Below are positions 36,830 to 50,829 of a DNA stretch of 64,000 nt, one piece after another (positions within the stretch are counted from its first letter, which is position 1; each line of letters starts with the position of its first letter). Source of the DNA: Colwellia sp. (GTDB lineage Bacteria > Pseudomonadota > Gammaproteobacteria > Enterobacterales > Alteromonadaceae); contig NZ_JABSPA010000001.1 of NCBI RefSeq assembly GCF_013214175.1, forward strand, positions 398,409 to 462,408, given 5' to 3'. A model generated the notes under the pieces. The model ran no database searches and was not told the origin of the DNA. It was given only the letters and a program-made list of their open reading frames with translations. Position numbers and translations under genes: made by a program.

Positions 36830-38719
36830 ATGAAACATTTTTCAAAACTTTGCTTGTTACTTGGCTGTTTTACAGCGTCTGTAGCACCGATTACGTGGGC
36901 GCATGATGGAGAGCAACATCAACACACTAAGGTATCTAAGTTAACAGATGCATATACTTACGCTAATTATGATCAAGTTAAAGCGACGCATGTGTATCTT
37001 GATCTTAATGTTGATTTTGATAAAAAATCTTTGTCTGGTTTTGCTGAGTTATCACTCGATTGGGCTAGCAAAAACAAAACACCATTAATTTTAGATACCC
37101 GCGATCTTGTCATTCACCGTATCATGGCAAAAAATAGCCAAGGCCAGTGGGTGAAGGTGAATTATGAGCTAGCTAAGCGTGATGACGTTTTAGGTAGCAA
37201 GCTAACTATAGATACTCAATTTAACGCTGAAAAAGTGCGTATTTATTATCACTCCACTGAAAAAGCGTCAGGATTACAATGGTTATCGGCTGAGCAAACG
37301 GCGGGTAAAGAAAAGCCGTTTCTATTTAGTCAAAACCAAGCAATCCACGCTCGTTCTTGGATTCCAATTCAGGATACGCCAAGTGTTCGTGTTACTTACA
37401 CTGCGCGTATAACTACCGATAAAGACTTATTAGCGGTAATGAGTGCAAACAATGAACTAGGCACTGAACGTGATGGAGATTACTTCTTCACCATGCCACA
37501 AGCTATTCCGCCTTATTTAATCGCTATTGGTGTTGGTGACCTGCAGTTCAAAGCAATGAGTCATCAAACCGGTATTTATGCCGAGTCTTATATTTTAGAT
37601 GCAGCCGTTGCTGAATTTGATGATACTCAAGCGATGATTGATAAAGCTGAAGACATGTATGGCAAATATCGTTGGGGTCGTTACGACTTATTGATGTTAC
37701 CACCAAGCTTTCCTTTTGGAGGCATGGAAAACCCACGTCTTTCCTTTATCACACCAACGGTTGTTGCTGGTGATAAAAGTTTAGTTAACTTAATTGCGCA
37801 TGAACTTGCTCATTCTTGGTCAGGTAACTTGGTTACTAATGAAAGCTGGCGTGATCTTTGGTTAAACGAAGGTTTTACCAGTTATGTTGAAAATCGCATT
37901 ATGGAAGCCGTTTTTGGTACCGAACGTGCGGTAATGGAACAAGCACTTGGTGCACAAGATTTAAATGCTGAATTATTAGAACTTGCTCCAGGCGATACTA
38001 AACTTTATATCGATTTAGAAGGTCGTGATCCTGATGATGCTTTCTCAGGTGTACCCTATGTTAAAGGTCAGTTGTTCTTAATGTACCTAGAACAGAAGTT
38101 TGGTCGTGAACGTTTTGATGCTTTTGTACTAGAATATTTTGACAGTCATGCCTTTGAAAGTTTAGGTACAGTCAACTTTATTAAATACTTAAAAGCGAAC
38201 TTAACGGACAAGTACCCAAATATTGTTAGTGATAGTGAGATCAATGAGTGGATCTTTGATGCTGGTTTACCTAGCTATGCACCACAGCCTACTTCGAACG
38301 CTTTCACCATTATTGATCGACAAATCAAGCAATTAACTGCTAACGAGATAACACTAGCTCAATTACCTACCGCTCAATGGACTTTGCATGAATGGTTACA
38401 CTTTATCAATAACTTACCTCTTGATACTAAGCAAGAGCGTATGGTCAACCTAGATAAAGCTTTTGATTTAACTAATAGTACTAATGCCGAAATTACCCAC
38501 GCTTGGTACTTGCTATCAATTCGTGTTGGTTATAATGAAGTATATCCGGCAATGGGCAAGTATCTGAAAAGTATTGGTCGCCGTAAACTGATTGTGCCTT
38601 TGTATAAAGAATTAGCGAAGCAAGCAGAAAGTAAAGCATGGGCTCTTGACGTTTATCAACAAGCACGCCCTGGCTACCATGGCTTAGCACAAGGCAGTGT
38701 TGATGCTGTGTTAAAATAA
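36830..38719 (+). CDS. M1 family aminopeptidase (leukotriene A4 hydrolase-like)
   Basis: [24 protein letters not shown]...NEGFTSYVE. Confidence 0.92.
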   Translation: MKHFSKLCLLLGCFTASVAPITWAHDGEQHQHTKVSKLTDAYTYANYDQVKATHVYLDLNVDFDKKSLSGFAELSLDWASKNKTPLILDTRDLVIHRIMAKNSQGQWVKVNYELAKRDDVLGSKLTIDTQFNAEKVRIYYHSTEKASGLQWLSAEQTAGKEKPFLFSQNQAIHARSWIPIQDTPSVRVTYTARITTDKDLLAVMSANNELGTERDGDYFFTMPQAIPPYLIAIGVGDLQFKAMSHQTGIYAESYILDAAVAEFDDTQAMIDKAEDMYGKYRWGRYDLLMLPPSFPFGGMENPRLSFITPTVVAGDKSLVNLIAHELAHSWSGNLVTNESWRDLWLNEGFTSYVENRIMEAVFGTERAVMEQALGAQDLNAELLELAPGDTKLYIDLEGRDPDDAFSGVPYVKGQLFLMYLEQKFGRERFDAFVLEYFDSHAFESLGTVNFIKYLKANLTDKYPNIVSDSEINEWIFDAGLPSYAPQPTSNAFTIIDRQIKQLTANEITLAQLPTAQWTLHEWLHFINNLPLDTKQERMVNLDKAFDLTNSTNAEITHAWYLLSIRVGYNEVYPAMGKYLKSIGRRKLIVPLYKELAKQAESKAWALDVYQQARPGYHGLAQGSVDAVLK

Positions 38720-38737
38720 TTGCGCAAAGTCATTCTA

Positions 38738-38896
38738 ATACCAATCCCATTAAATTATTGCCTACTTGTGCTGGTTAAAATATGCTAAAGCGGCATTGCT
38801 CTCAATCCTAATAGCCAGCTATTGGTCAATCGAGCGCCTTGCTTTGATTTATTTTTCCTATGCACAACAAGATCACAAACTTAATGGAATTGGTAT
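38738..38896. repeat. MITE-like repeat ~159 bp, copy A
   Basis: Ends ATACCAATCCCATTAA / TTAATGGAATTGGTAT; body repeated at 57082. Confidence 0.85.
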
Positions 38897-39014
38897 AATA
38901 AAGATGGCATGATAATTAAGCGATATAAAAAGGGCTCAATGTGAAAACATTGAGCCCTTTTATTTATTTTAGGTATGAATCTATTCGTTAGTAATTACAT
39001 AACCATCAAGGTGA

Positions 39015-39470
39015 TTACAGTTTACTTTCAATAATCACATCAACTTGACGTTTTTTATTTTGTTGTGAAATGACCACACGCATTGTTTCTTCAGCTTCTT
39101 GGTATTTCAGCGTTAATCGCTCGCGTTTACGTTCTTGTGAATAAGCTTCACCGAAGGCTTGTTGATAAAAGTTGATAATCTGTGCTTCACTTGCGTGAGT
39201 GAAGTAGTTAATTACTGCAGGCAGTGCATCACTAAACTCAGCAAAAATTTGCGCATCTTCTAAAACAGGGATGTCAATTACGCCGTTATTAATCACGGCA
39301 CTGATAGTTTCTTCAGGCTCTTCAATGAGCATCTCTTCAATGATAGGCTCAAAAACAGCAGAAGCTTGAGCAGGTTGCTCTGCAATCTCTTGTGTTGAAG
39401 AGCAAGCACTAACGCCAATTGCTATCATACTGAGTAAGGTAAAATGCTTAACAGCTTGTTTTACTCTCAT
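39015..39470 (-). CDS. Hypothetical lipoprotein
   Basis: Lipobox MIAIGVSAC. Confidence 0.75.
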   Translation of the reverse strand: MRVKQAVKHFTLLSMIAIGVSACSSTQEIAEQPAQASAVFEPIIEEMLIEEPEETISAVINNGVIDIPVLEDAQIFAEFSDALPAVINYFTHASEAQIINFYQQAFGEAYSQERKRERLTLKYQEAEETMRVVISQQNKKRQVDVIIESKL

Positions 39471-39613
39471 TTAAGTCACTTCCATTCATGTTTGTTTTTT
39501 ATATTATTTAAATATATACGATTTTTAGTATTAACGCGATATCCGTATAAAAAATAGCATAAATAAACTTACAAATTCGCGGCATAGCGCAATGAGTTTG
39601 ATTGTTATAGGGT

Positions 39614-40369
39614 TTATACCTTGTCTTGGTAATAATCCACCCATAAAGCGGTAGCGCCACAAATGGCGACTGGCATTACCACTAAATTGACAATGGGAAT
39701 CATGGAGAATACCGCGACCGTGATGCCAAAACTATAACTAACGCTCTGATTTTGTTTTAATATTGCTTTCATTTGAGCAAAGGGTATTTTGTGATTATCA
39801 AACGGATAATCTTTATATTGTATTGCCATCATCCAAGCAACAAATAAAAACCAAATGATTTGGCCAATAATGGGTAAAACCCACAAAATAATGAAAAAAC
39901 CAAAAGCACGGGGTAAATAGTAACTCAGCTTTTGCCATTCTCTACTTAGTGTCCTAGGCACATCTTTAACTATGTCGAGCATATTGCCTTTCGGCGCTTC
40001 TTGACCAGATAGAATAGCCTCCATTTTTTCGGACAATAAGCCATTAAAAGGGGCGGCTAGCCAATTTGCCACGGTACTAAATACAAATGAAAAAATGACC
40101 AGAATAGTAAGTACCGCTAAAGGCCATAGTATGACACTTAACCAATCAAGCCAGCTGGGTAACCAGGCCATAATGCGGGTCATATAGTTATTAAGCTCTA
40201 AATAGACAAAATAAAAGGCAACACTAAACAGTAGAGCGTTGATTGCTAGAGGGATAAAGACAAAGCGACGTACACCTTTTTGTCTAATCAGGCTAAAGCC
40301 TTTAAAAAAGTAACTGGCACCACTGTGAACTATAGTGGCATTTTTAGCTTTTTTAGATGAATGAGGCAT
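39614..40369 (-). CDS. cysZ: Sulfate transporter CysZ
   Basis: EI24/CysZ-type membrane protein SGASYFFKGFSLIRQKGVRRFVFIPLAINALLF; adjacent to zipA. Confidence 0.88.
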   Translation of the reverse strand: MPHSSKKAKNATIVHSGASYFFKGFSLIRQKGVRRFVFIPLAINALLFSVAFYFVYLELNNYMTRIMAWLPSWLDWLSVILWPLAVLTILVIFSFVFSTVANWLAAPFNGLLSEKMEAILSGQEAPKGNMLDIVKDVPRTLSREWQKLSYYLPRAFGFFIILWVLPIIGQIIWFLFVAWMMAIQYKDYPFDNHKIPFAQMKAILKQNQSVSYSFGITVAVFSMIPIVNLVVMPVAICGATALWVDYYQDKV

Positions 40370-40836
40370 TACGTTAAGGGAATCCTAAGTGACTGATATT
40401 TTTCAGGTGAGTATATACCTGTTTCACCTGAATATGCAGGATTCAGCTGGAATTAAAATGACTTTAGGCAAGTCATTCTATGCTTTGATTAGTTAACGCT
40501 GGATAAAGCCATTTTAAACCCATCGAAGAAGCGTTTGAATAGCATCTACTTCATCGTTACTGTAGCTTATAATGACGCTACATGGATGTAGTCTATTAGA
40601 GAATGCAGGAGCATATTCTCCTGAATAAACCAATATTTCATCACAACGCCATGAATTGAAATAGCTCAAGCACTATGAAACATGCATCTTGATTGCTTAC
40701 TGCTATAAAAAGTTCTTTCATGCTTTTACCACATTAACTTGTTACAAATTCACTGAATTTCTGGTAAAGTTTCTTGTTAATATATCGCGATAATATTCGC
40801 ATGAAAAATAGTAATTAGAGAGTAAATAGGCTCGAA

Positions 40837-42036
40837 ATGGAAGATAACTTCAGAAACGTCTTAATTATACTTAGCGCCATTGTCATTACCGCAATATTTC
40901 TCCATGGCTTATGGACAATAAGAAAACAAAAAAATCCCTACAAACTCAAAACATCTAAAAATAAGATTGACCCGATCACTCGAGATTTTGATGGTAAGGG
41001 TTTTGATCAAGATGGTGTCGGACAAGTAAAAGTTAAGCCTAGTGTAGTAAGTGGCAGTAAAAACCTTGCAGAGGAGGTTGTTACTGAACATATTTTGACC
41101 ACTGGTGTGCAGCTACCCGATGACCTATCTAAAAGCCAAATATTAATTAAAAAAGATGTTTTAGGTGATCTTGCTAGTCAGACTAGTCAAGGCGAAGTTG
41201 AACAAGTTGATAATATCTCAGTTCAGCCATTGGATAGCAGCCTTGAAGATGACTGGTTCAAAGACGATATTCAAGCAGGCTTTCAACAAGACTCCTTTGA
41301 AGCTTCCCCTGAAGAAAGCAGCAGCCAATTTACTAAAGATGAATTAGGTGACGAGTTAACACCTACTAAGAATACTGCCAATGCTAGGGTTGTTAAAACA
41401 CCGGTAGCACCCAAGCCAGTCATTCATTTTGAACCTTTATATGAGCAACCGGTAACTCAAGCTAAGCCAGCACGCACGCCAATTAAAAAAATTACCAAAA
41501 CACCATCACCGGCGACATTGAAACGTGACCAGATGGATATTGATTTAGATATACAGGCAAGCGAACGAGTTACTGAGCCTAAGCAGGCTGCAACTCAACT
41601 AGAGCCACAAGTCATTATTTTATCAGTGGTAATGCCCGCTAATCAGCAGATGCTTGGTGCAGTATTATTACCAAGTCTACTGACCCTAGGTCTCAAATAT
41701 GGCGAAATGAATATTTTTCATCGTCATGAAGATAATGCCGGTAACGGTAAAGTGACCTTTAGTTTGGCTAACATCATGAATCCAGGCTCATTCGATTTAG
41801 ATAGTATGGAAATTTTTGCCACCCGCGGCGTCAGTTTATTTATGACCTTACCTAATGCTGGCGATGCTTTCTATGTCTTTGAGCAAATGCTTAATGCCGC
41901 CAAGCAGCTGGCGCAAGAGTTTAATGCCCAAGTGCTTGATGATAAACGTAATGTTATGACTAAACAAACTGAGCAACACTACTTAAGTAAAATACGAGAG
42001 TTCGATCGTAAAAGCCATGTTGCCCTAGTGGAGTAA
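40837..42036 (+). CDS. zipA: Cell division protein ZipA
   Basis: N-terminal TM anchor, Pro-rich linker, C-terminal ZipA fold; next to ligA. Confidence 0.9.
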   Translation: MEDNFRNVLIILSAIVITAIFLHGLWTIRKQKNPYKLKTSKNKIDPITRDFDGKGFDQDGVGQVKVKPSVVSGSKNLAEEVVTEHILTTGVQLPDDLSKSQILIKKDVLGDLASQTSQGEVEQVDNISVQPLDSSLEDDWFKDDIQAGFQQDSFEASPEESSSQFTKDELGDELTPTKNTANARVVKTPVAPKPVIHFEPLYEQPVTQAKPARTPIKKITKTPSPATLKRDQMDIDLDIQASERVTEPKQAATQLEPQVIILSVVMPANQQMLGAVLLPSLLTLGLKYGEMNIFHRHEDNAGNGKVTFSLANIMNPGSFDLDSMEIFATRGVSLFMTLPNAGDAFYVFEQMLNAAKQLAQEFNAQVLDDKRNVMTKQTEQHYLSKIREFDRKSHVALVE

Positions 42037-42207
42037 GTACTAACTTTTGCTCTTATCCTCGCATTATTTACATATTACAACGGGCTTATGCCCGTTTTTA
42101 TTTTCTTTATTGCGAGATTTCTTCTCGTTTAAAGCCACTCAACTATTTGTGTCGTTTTCTTATTAATATTAAAAGATGGCACAAGGTACATTATTAACCT
42201 TTAGTGA

Positions 42208-44286
<2,079 letters not shown>

Positions 44287-44356
44287 ATCTCTTGGTAATG
44301 GCCTAATAATCTGAGCTACTTGAGAAGTAATAAAAAATAGAGAAGTAATAACAAGC

Positions 44357-44692
44357 ATGAGTTCATTTATTATCGCTACGTTAACAGACGTTGGTCAATG
44401 GTTCCGTCCTTATCAGTACCAAGCTGCTTTAGCCCTCATTGCTACGGCTTTGGTTATTTTTGGTAATGAAATTAATTGTGCGATTAAAAAGTTAGTTGTT
44501 AGGCAGCACTTTATCATTCGCACCTTGGTATTTGTGCTTGTTTGCGCTTTTGGTTATGGCTTATTAACGGTTTGGTTAACCAATGTTTTGGCACAGCAGT
44601 TAGCTAAAATTCCTACTCCGTATTTATTACCGAGTGTTACTGTTATTTTCTTTGTTCTGGGCATGTACGCACAAAAACAACGCCATATTTAA
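44357..44692 (+). CDS. DUF3392 family membrane protein
   Basis: Small TM protein downstream of ligA, family-like sequence. Confidence 0.75.
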   Translation: MSSFIIATLTDVGQWFRPYQYQAALALIATALVIFGNEINCAIKKLVVRQHFIIRTLVFVLVCAFGYGLLTVWLTNVLAQQLAKIPTPYLLPSVTVIFFVLGMYAQKQRHI

Positions 44693-44875
44693 AAGCCGCA
44701 TGATGAGTTCAATAATGCATAAAGCATAAATAGAATACTAGGTAAGGGCGGTATTATAAAAAAATACCGCTTAACACCTCTCAATGCCTTGGTTTTCTTT
44801 AGCTTAAATGGTTACTTGCTATCATGTGTTAGTGCTGTTGTAAGAGTAAAGAAGCACTAAAACATCAACTATTCT

Positions 44876-46210
44876 TTACACGGTCTTGTTACGGGTTAAT
44901 CGCCAAAATGCAAAGCTGGCAACAAAAAATAACACCATGGGATAAAAGGCATGGCTTGCTACAGCCAGTGGTGATATTTGTAAAGTCGCGCCAAGTAATA
45001 GCGCTTGAGCGCCATAAGGTAATATACCTTGGTTAATACAAGCGAAAACATCGAGTAAACTGGCTGACTCAGCCGGTGATAAGCCACCATCAGTAGCGAG
45101 GTTTTTAGCGGTATCACCAGTAACTATAATTGATACTGTATTGTTGGCAGTAAAGAAATTACAAACAAAGGCCAAGCCGGCAATACCTATGCCCGCAGCC
45201 CGTTTGTTATTATTAGGCGCTAGTTTTCTTGCAAGATTCTTTATCACTCGTGTTAACGCGGATAAACCACCTTGCTGACGAACCAACTCACTTAAACCAC
45301 CGATAAAGAGAGATAATATAAAGATGTCTTGCATGCTGGCGAAACCTGCTGTGATATCTTTTAGCCAAGCAGATAACTGATAGCCATTGCTAATCATGCC
45401 AATGGCTGCCGCTAGAACTATGCCTAAGGTTAATACCACAAAAACATTCACGCCCATCAAGGCTAAGACCAGAATAACCACGTAAGGAATTAAACCAACT
45501 ACAGCAGTTTCACTGTTTAACTCATGGTTTACTTCGCCACCTAACACGGTAAATATCACCAAGCAGATAAGCGCGGCAGGTACAGCAAATTTAAAGTTTA
45601 CCCGAAATTTATCCTTCATGTGCGCACCTTGACTGCGTGTTGATGCAATAGTGGTATCAGAAATAATAGATAGGTTGTCACCAAAAATGGCACCAGATAC
45701 TAAACAGCCAGCAACCAGTGCAGCATCTAAATTTGCCGTTTCAATAAAGCCAAGCGCAACCGGCGCAATAGCAGCAATGGTGCCCATTGATGTGCCCATA
45801 GCGGTAGATAAGAAAGCGGCGACCAGGAATAGTCCGGGCAATAATAGGTAATCAGGGAACATGGCTAAGCCAAGTTGCACACTGGCATCAACACTACCCG
45901 TTGATTTTGCTACCACGGCAAAGGCGCCCGCAAGTAAATAGATAATGCACATGGTGGTTATGTTGGCATGACCGGCGCCACTAACAAATTGTGTAATCTG
46001 TTTATCGATAGGGCTTTTATTTAATAGTTTCCCTAGGCCAATGGAGACGATAATGGCGGGGATAATGGCAATACTTGCTGGTAGTTGATAAAAAGCAAAA
46101 TCAACACCCTGAAGGGTGAGAATAATACCGGTACCGAGAAAAAGCCCTAAAAAAACGGCAAAAGGCAGTAGGGCAAATATATTTTCTTGGGGGGCATCTT
46201 TATTGGTCAT
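44876..46210 (-). CDS. Na+/H+ antiporter NhaC family protein
   Basis: Multi-TM protein; GDNLSIISDTTIASTRSQGA. Confidence 0.88.
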   Translation of the reverse strand: MTNKDAPQENIFALLPFAVFLGLFLGTGIILTLQGVDFAFYQLPASIAIIPAIIVSIGLGKLLNKSPIDKQITQFVSGAGHANITTMCIIYLLAGAFAVVAKSTGSVDASVQLGLAMFPDYLLLPGLFLVAAFLSTAMGTSMGTIAAIAPVALGFIETANLDAALVAGCLVSGAIFGDNLSIISDTTIASTRSQGAHMKDKFRVNFKFAVPAALICLVIFTVLGGEVNHELNSETAVVGLIPYVVILVLALMGVNVFVVLTLGIVLAAAIGMISNGYQLSAWLKDITAGFASMQDIFILSLFIGGLSELVRQQGGLSALTRVIKNLARKLAPNNNKRAAGIGIAGLAFVCNFFTANNTVSIIVTGDTAKNLATDGGLSPAESASLLDVFACINQGILPYGAQALLLGATLQISPLAVASHAFYPMVLFFVASFAFWRLTRNKTV

Positions 46211-46413
46211 AAGTGAGCTATATAAAATAAGTTTATGACAGCATTATAAAAGCAAAATCTCTCTTGTCAATATAGATGTTTAGATGGCTAAATGGTTTAT
46301 TGAAAGATAGGCAATAAAAAAGGCCAACTACGCAATAGTTGGCCTTGTCGCATCGATAAAATACCTAGCTAAAATAACAGTCCTGAATTAGATGAAAATT
46401 CTTACTGCTATTT

Positions 46414-47634
46414 TTAAGGTGCGGGTTGTGTTTGTTCATCCGCCCAAGCAACCGCTTGGTTGTAATGCTCAACTACTTTATCTTTGTCGAGTTTTAATTT
46501 TTCCATAACCAAGGTGGTTTTATCCCATTGGGCTTGTTCGATAAATTCAACCAACTTAATTATTGCCGCCATAACCCCTTTTTTAGTCAGTAGTGGCTCT
46601 TTAATATCCTGCGATAGCGGGAGTTTTTCTAATACGCTAGCCATCTCTTCATCTAATATGGCATCAATCATGGATAATAACCCAGTTAAAAAGGCTATTG
46701 AAACATCAAGTTGTGCGTGAATATCATGGGCGACTAACTCACAAAACTTTGCTCTGGTCATGGCCATGTTAATTAATTCGGATGGTTTATCCGGGTTTGC
46801 TGTTACCGCAAACATTAAGCCGATAAAGCGCTTTAATTCACCTGAGCCTAAAATGACTAAGGCTTGTTTAATGGTCGATATTTCGTTGCGGCGCTTAAAA
46901 ATTGCTGAGTTAGCATAACGTAATAATTTATAAGATAGCGATACGTCACGCTCAAACACGCTAGTAATACTGTTTAAATCTAAATCGGTTTTAGAGGTTT
47001 CATAAAGTAACTCGGCCATGGCTATCTGTGAAGGTGATAAGGTTTTAGTTTTTATCATTTCTGGTTTGGCGAAGAAGTAACCTTGGAAGTAGTCAAAGCC
47101 GAGTTGCAGCATTTGATCATATTCTTCATAGGTTTCTACTTTTTCAGCTAACATTTTAATATGGGGATGATCTTTAATGGCAATAAGGACTTCTTTAATA
47201 TCATCGATACTGCTTTGTTGAATATCAATTTTTATAATTTTAATAAAAGGGTAGAAATGTGCCCAAACGTTTTTGTGTTCATAATCATCTAACGCCAGAG
47301 TGTAGCCTTTCGTATGTAAATCTTTACATAGCGCCAGTAACTTCTTACCGGGTTTAACAGTCTCCAGAATTTCAACCACTACCTCTTCGGGAGTAAGCAT
47401 TTCAGGGTAGCCTTTCTCCATGGTTTCAAGAGTAAAGTTGATAAAGGCCGCTTTATTTCCGGTAAACTCACTAATGCCCATATTGAATTGGCTAGCTTCA
47501 ATCATTTTGCTCGTGGCTTCATCGCCATCTATATCAGGGAATACATTGTCTATGCTGTCACGAAAAAGTAACTCATAAGCAAATAATTTTTTACTCTTAT
47601 CTAAAATCGGTTGTCTTGCAGCGTAAAAGTTCAT
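46414..47634 (-). CDS. EAL-HDOD domain signalling protein
   Basis: FYAARQPILDKSKKLFAYELLFRDS; HDOD C-terminus. Confidence 0.88.
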   Translation of the reverse strand: MNFYAARQPILDKSKKLFAYELLFRDSIDNVFPDIDGDEATSKMIEASQFNMGISEFTGNKAAFINFTLETMEKGYPEMLTPEEVVVEILETVKPGKKLLALCKDLHTKGYTLALDDYEHKNVWAHFYPFIKIIKIDIQQSSIDDIKEVLIAIKDHPHIKMLAEKVETYEEYDQMLQLGFDYFQGYFFAKPEMIKTKTLSPSQIAMAELLYETSKTDLDLNSITSVFERDVSLSYKLLRYANSAIFKRRNEISTIKQALVILGSGELKRFIGLMFAVTANPDKPSELINMAMTRAKFCELVAHDIHAQLDVSIAFLTGLLSMIDAILDEEMASVLEKLPLSQDIKEPLLTKKGVMAAIIKLVEFIEQAQWDKTTLVMEKLKLDKDKVVEHYNQAVAWADEQTQPAP

Positions 47635-47887
47635 ATATGTCGTTAACTAGCTCAGGCTCTATAGGTTAATTACCATTAAATATATGGTATAGCGGATTTT
47701 ATTGCATTAGTTTTTTTTAATTTGTTTGCGCTTTCATCTTCATTTTTCTTTTTGTTTACTTGTTATTAACCTTAGCAGTAACTTAAAAGCAAAAACCAGT
47801 AAACAGACTAAGGTTTATTTATTTGGTGATTTTTGCTAGTTTAGCGAGCTTAATCACTCACTAGCTCACAATTAGCAGGTAATCACT

Positions 47888-49375
47888 TTGGCTATCGGTA
47901 CCTTAATCTCTTTAACACTCTACTTCATCGTTATGCTCTTAATTGGCTTATACGCTTATAAAAAATCTACCAGTGATGTCGCTGGCTATATGTTAGGTGG
48001 CCGTAGTTTGTCGCCAAGTGTCGCTGCTCTGTCTGCGGGGGCCTCTGATATGAGTGGCTGGATGTTGATGGGTTTACCCGGTGCTATGTACCTTACCGGT
48101 GTCAGTAGTATTTGGATTGCCATCGGCTTGGTTATTGGCGCATTTCTTAATTACTTAGTGGTTGCACCACGTTTAAGAACTTACACCGAAATAGCCAATG
48201 ACTCTATCACCTTACCTGATTTCTTTGAAAATCGCTTTAACGATAAGTCACGCTTATTAAGAATCGTATCATCGCTGGTTATCGTGGTATTTTTTACCCT
48301 TTATACCTCAAGTGGTATTGTTGCTGGCGGCAAACTATTTGAAAGCTCTTTTGGCTTAAATTATGAAGTCGGCTTATATGTTACTGCTGGAGTAGTGGTT
48401 GCTTATACCTTATTTGGCGGGTTTTTAGCGGTAAGTTTAACTGACTTTGTGCAGGGTTGTATTATGTTTATCGCCTTAGTTTTAGTGCCTATTGTTGCGA
48501 TAAGTGAAGTAGGCGGCATCGCTGAAATGCAAACGACTATTGAAACAATAAATCCGGAATTATTAAATATCTTTAGTGGCGTCAGTGCTATTGGTATTAT
48601 ATCTGCCATGGCTTGGGGCTTAGGTTACTTTGGTCAGCCGCATATAATAGTGCGCTTTATGGCGATTCGTAACGTTAAAGATATGCCAACCGCGCGTCGT
48701 ATTGGTATGACTTGGATGATAGTGGCTATTATTGGCGCTATGGCAACAGGTTTTGCTGGTATCGCTTATGTAGCGAAAACAGGTATAAAACTTGATGATG
48801 CCGAAACCATTTTTATCGTTTTATCACAGTTATTATTTAGCCCGTTAATTGCTGGCTTTTTATTAGCGGCCATTTTAGCGGCAATAATGAGCACCATCTC
48901 TTCACAATTACTGGTTACCTCTAGTTCACTTACCGGCGATTTTTATCAAGCCTTTTTACACCGTGATGCCAGTGAAAAACAATTGGTGCTAGTTGGCCGA
49001 ATCTCTGTGTTTCTAGTTGCCTTGGTAGCCATTTATTTAGCTTACGATCGTAATAGCAGTATCTTGAGCTTAGTTAGTAATGCTTGGGCAGGCTTTGGCG
49101 CCGCCTTTGGACCGGTTGTAATTGGTTGTTTGTATTGGAAAGGTATGACGCGAAATGGCGCTTTAGCCGGTATTATTAGTGGCGCGGTAACTGTACTTAT
49201 CTGGATATATGCACCTATCACTATTAATGGTCAGTCTTTGAGTGCATGGATGTATGAGATAGTCCCTGGCTTTATTGTTTGTTCATTAGCTATTTATGTA
49301 TTCAGTAAGCTATCGCCTAAAGTTGAAGATAGCATCTCTACCAAGTTTGATGAAATGTTAACGCATCATAAATAA
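47888..49375 (+). CDS. putP: Sodium/proline symporter
   Basis: GGRSLSPSVAALSAGASDMSGWMLMGLPGA; SSS family. Confidence 0.93.
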   Translation: MAIGTLISLTLYFIVMLLIGLYAYKKSTSDVAGYMLGGRSLSPSVAALSAGASDMSGWMLMGLPGAMYLTGVSSIWIAIGLVIGAFLNYLVVAPRLRTYTEIANDSITLPDFFENRFNDKSRLLRIVSSLVIVVFFTLYTSSGIVAGGKLFESSFGLNYEVGLYVTAGVVVAYTLFGGFLAVSLTDFVQGCIMFIALVLVPIVAISEVGGIAEMQTTIETINPELLNIFSGVSAIGIISAMAWGLGYFGQPHIIVRFMAIRNVKDMPTARRIGMTWMIVAIIGAMATGFAGIAYVAKTGIKLDDAETIFIVLSQLLFSPLIAGFLLAAILAAIMSTISSQLLVTSSSLTGDFYQAFLHRDASEKQLVLVGRISVFLVALVAIYLAYDRNSSILSLVSNAWAGFGAAFGPVVIGCLYWKGMTRNGALAGIISGAVTVLIWIYAPITINGQSLSAWMYEIVPGFIVCSLAIYVFSKLSPKVEDSISTKFDEMLTHHK

Positions 49376-49652
49376 TTAAACGATTTTTTAAAAATCGATT
49401 CAATTTGAAAAGCTAGTGACTTCAAGTCACTAGCTTTTTTGTTTTTAAATTCCTGTAATTAACCCATTAGCTTTTGGTTGAAGACTAGAGCGAATCTAAT
49501 GGTTACTGGCTAATTTCAAGTTGTTCGCTTTAGAGCTTTTATGCTAGAATCTCGCTAATTTTTAAACCTTCGATTAATTTGGTTTGCTTTATAGAAAAGT
49601 TTACTGCAAATTAATCATTTAAAAGACTATTTAAAGTCTGGAGTTTATATCA

Positions 49653-50264
49653 ATGAGTTTTGATACTACTGAACAACGTGTTAGCTATGGTGTAGGTCGT
49701 CAATTAGGTGACCAACTTCGCAACAACCCTTTTAAAGATTTTGATATCACTGCTGTACAAGCAGGTATCGCTGATGCATTAGCTGAAGCCGATAGTAAGG
49801 TTTCGGATGAAGATCTAAACGAAGCTTTTTCTGTAGTTTCTAAAAAAATACAAGAGCAAGAGCAAGCTGCTGCTAAAGAAGCTTCTGCTGAAGGCGAAAA
49901 ATTCTTAGCTGATAACGCTAAGCGTGATGAAGTAACAGTTACTGAGTCTGGTTTACAATACGAAGTATTAGTAACTGGTGAAGGCGAAAAGCCATCAGCA
50001 GATAGCACAGTATCTGTTCATTACCACGGTACATTTACCAACGGTGAAGTTTTTGATAGTTCTGTTGACCGTGGTCAACCGGCTGAGTTCCCAGTTAAAG
50101 GCGTTATCGCTGGTTGGACTGAAGCATTACAACTAATGACTGAAGGTTCAAAGTGGAAGTTAACTATCCCTTATGACCTAGCTTACGGTGAACGTGGTTC
50201 ACAGGGTGCTATTCCTGCTTATGCTACGTTAGTATTTGAAGTTGAATTATTAAGCATCAAGTAA
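49653..50264 (+). CDS. fklB: FKBP-type peptidyl-prolyl cis-trans isomerase
   Basis: VSVHYHGTFTNGEVFDSSVDRGQPAEFPVKGVIAGWTEALQLM. Confidence 0.93.
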   Translation: MSFDTTEQRVSYGVGRQLGDQLRNNPFKDFDITAVQAGIADALAEADSKVSDEDLNEAFSVVSKKIQEQEQAAAKEASAEGEKFLADNAKRDEVTVTESGLQYEVLVTGEGEKPSADSTVSVHYHGTFTNGEVFDSSVDRGQPAEFPVKGVIAGWTEALQLMTEGSKWKLTIPYDLAYGERGSQGAIPAYATLVFEVELLSIK

Positions 50265-50332
50265 ATATCGTATTATAATAAAAGCCCTCAATTGAGGGCT
50301 TTTTTTTAAGCTAAAACTAATAGATTGAAGCT

Positions 50333-50749
50333 ATGTCAAAAATAAAGTTACAAGAGCTCTTTAAGCACTATCAAAATGCATTTTTACAATGTGATATTGA
50401 TGAAGTAAGCCGTTGTTATCACTTACCATGTACACTGAATACACCTGATAAAATAGTGCTGCTCAAAAATGCAACTGATTGCCAGCAAGAATTTGGTGCT
50501 ATTTTCACCCAACTCAAAGACGCCAGTACCAGTAATATTATTGCTAAACAAGCTTCTTTTGAGCAGGTGAGTAAACAGTTATATTTAGTGTGCATAGAAT
50601 GGGATTTTATCGATGGCCAAGGGCAAGTTTTTGCTGACTTTGCTGCTATTTATCATGTATTAGACCATGATGGCACATTGAAAATAGTGAATGTAGTTTC
50701 TCATGAACTTGAGAGTGCGTTAACGTTAGCAGAGTCACTTTGTTGGTAA
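50333..50749 (+). CDS. Hypothetical protein, NTF2/SnoaL-like
   Basis: Size and pattern; weak. Confidence 0.55.
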   Translation: MSKIKLQELFKHYQNAFLQCDIDEVSRCYHLPCTLNTPDKIVLLKNATDCQQEFGAIFTQLKDASTSNIIAKQASFEQVSKQLYLVCIEWDFIDGQGQVFADFAAIYHVLDHDGTLKIVNVVSHELESALTLAESLCW

Positions 50750-50829
50750 ACGTATTTTATTACTATTAGATATTTTATCCGTATTTTAGGCGGTTTTCCG
50801 CGATTTCTTTAAGAACAGTAGAGAACAAT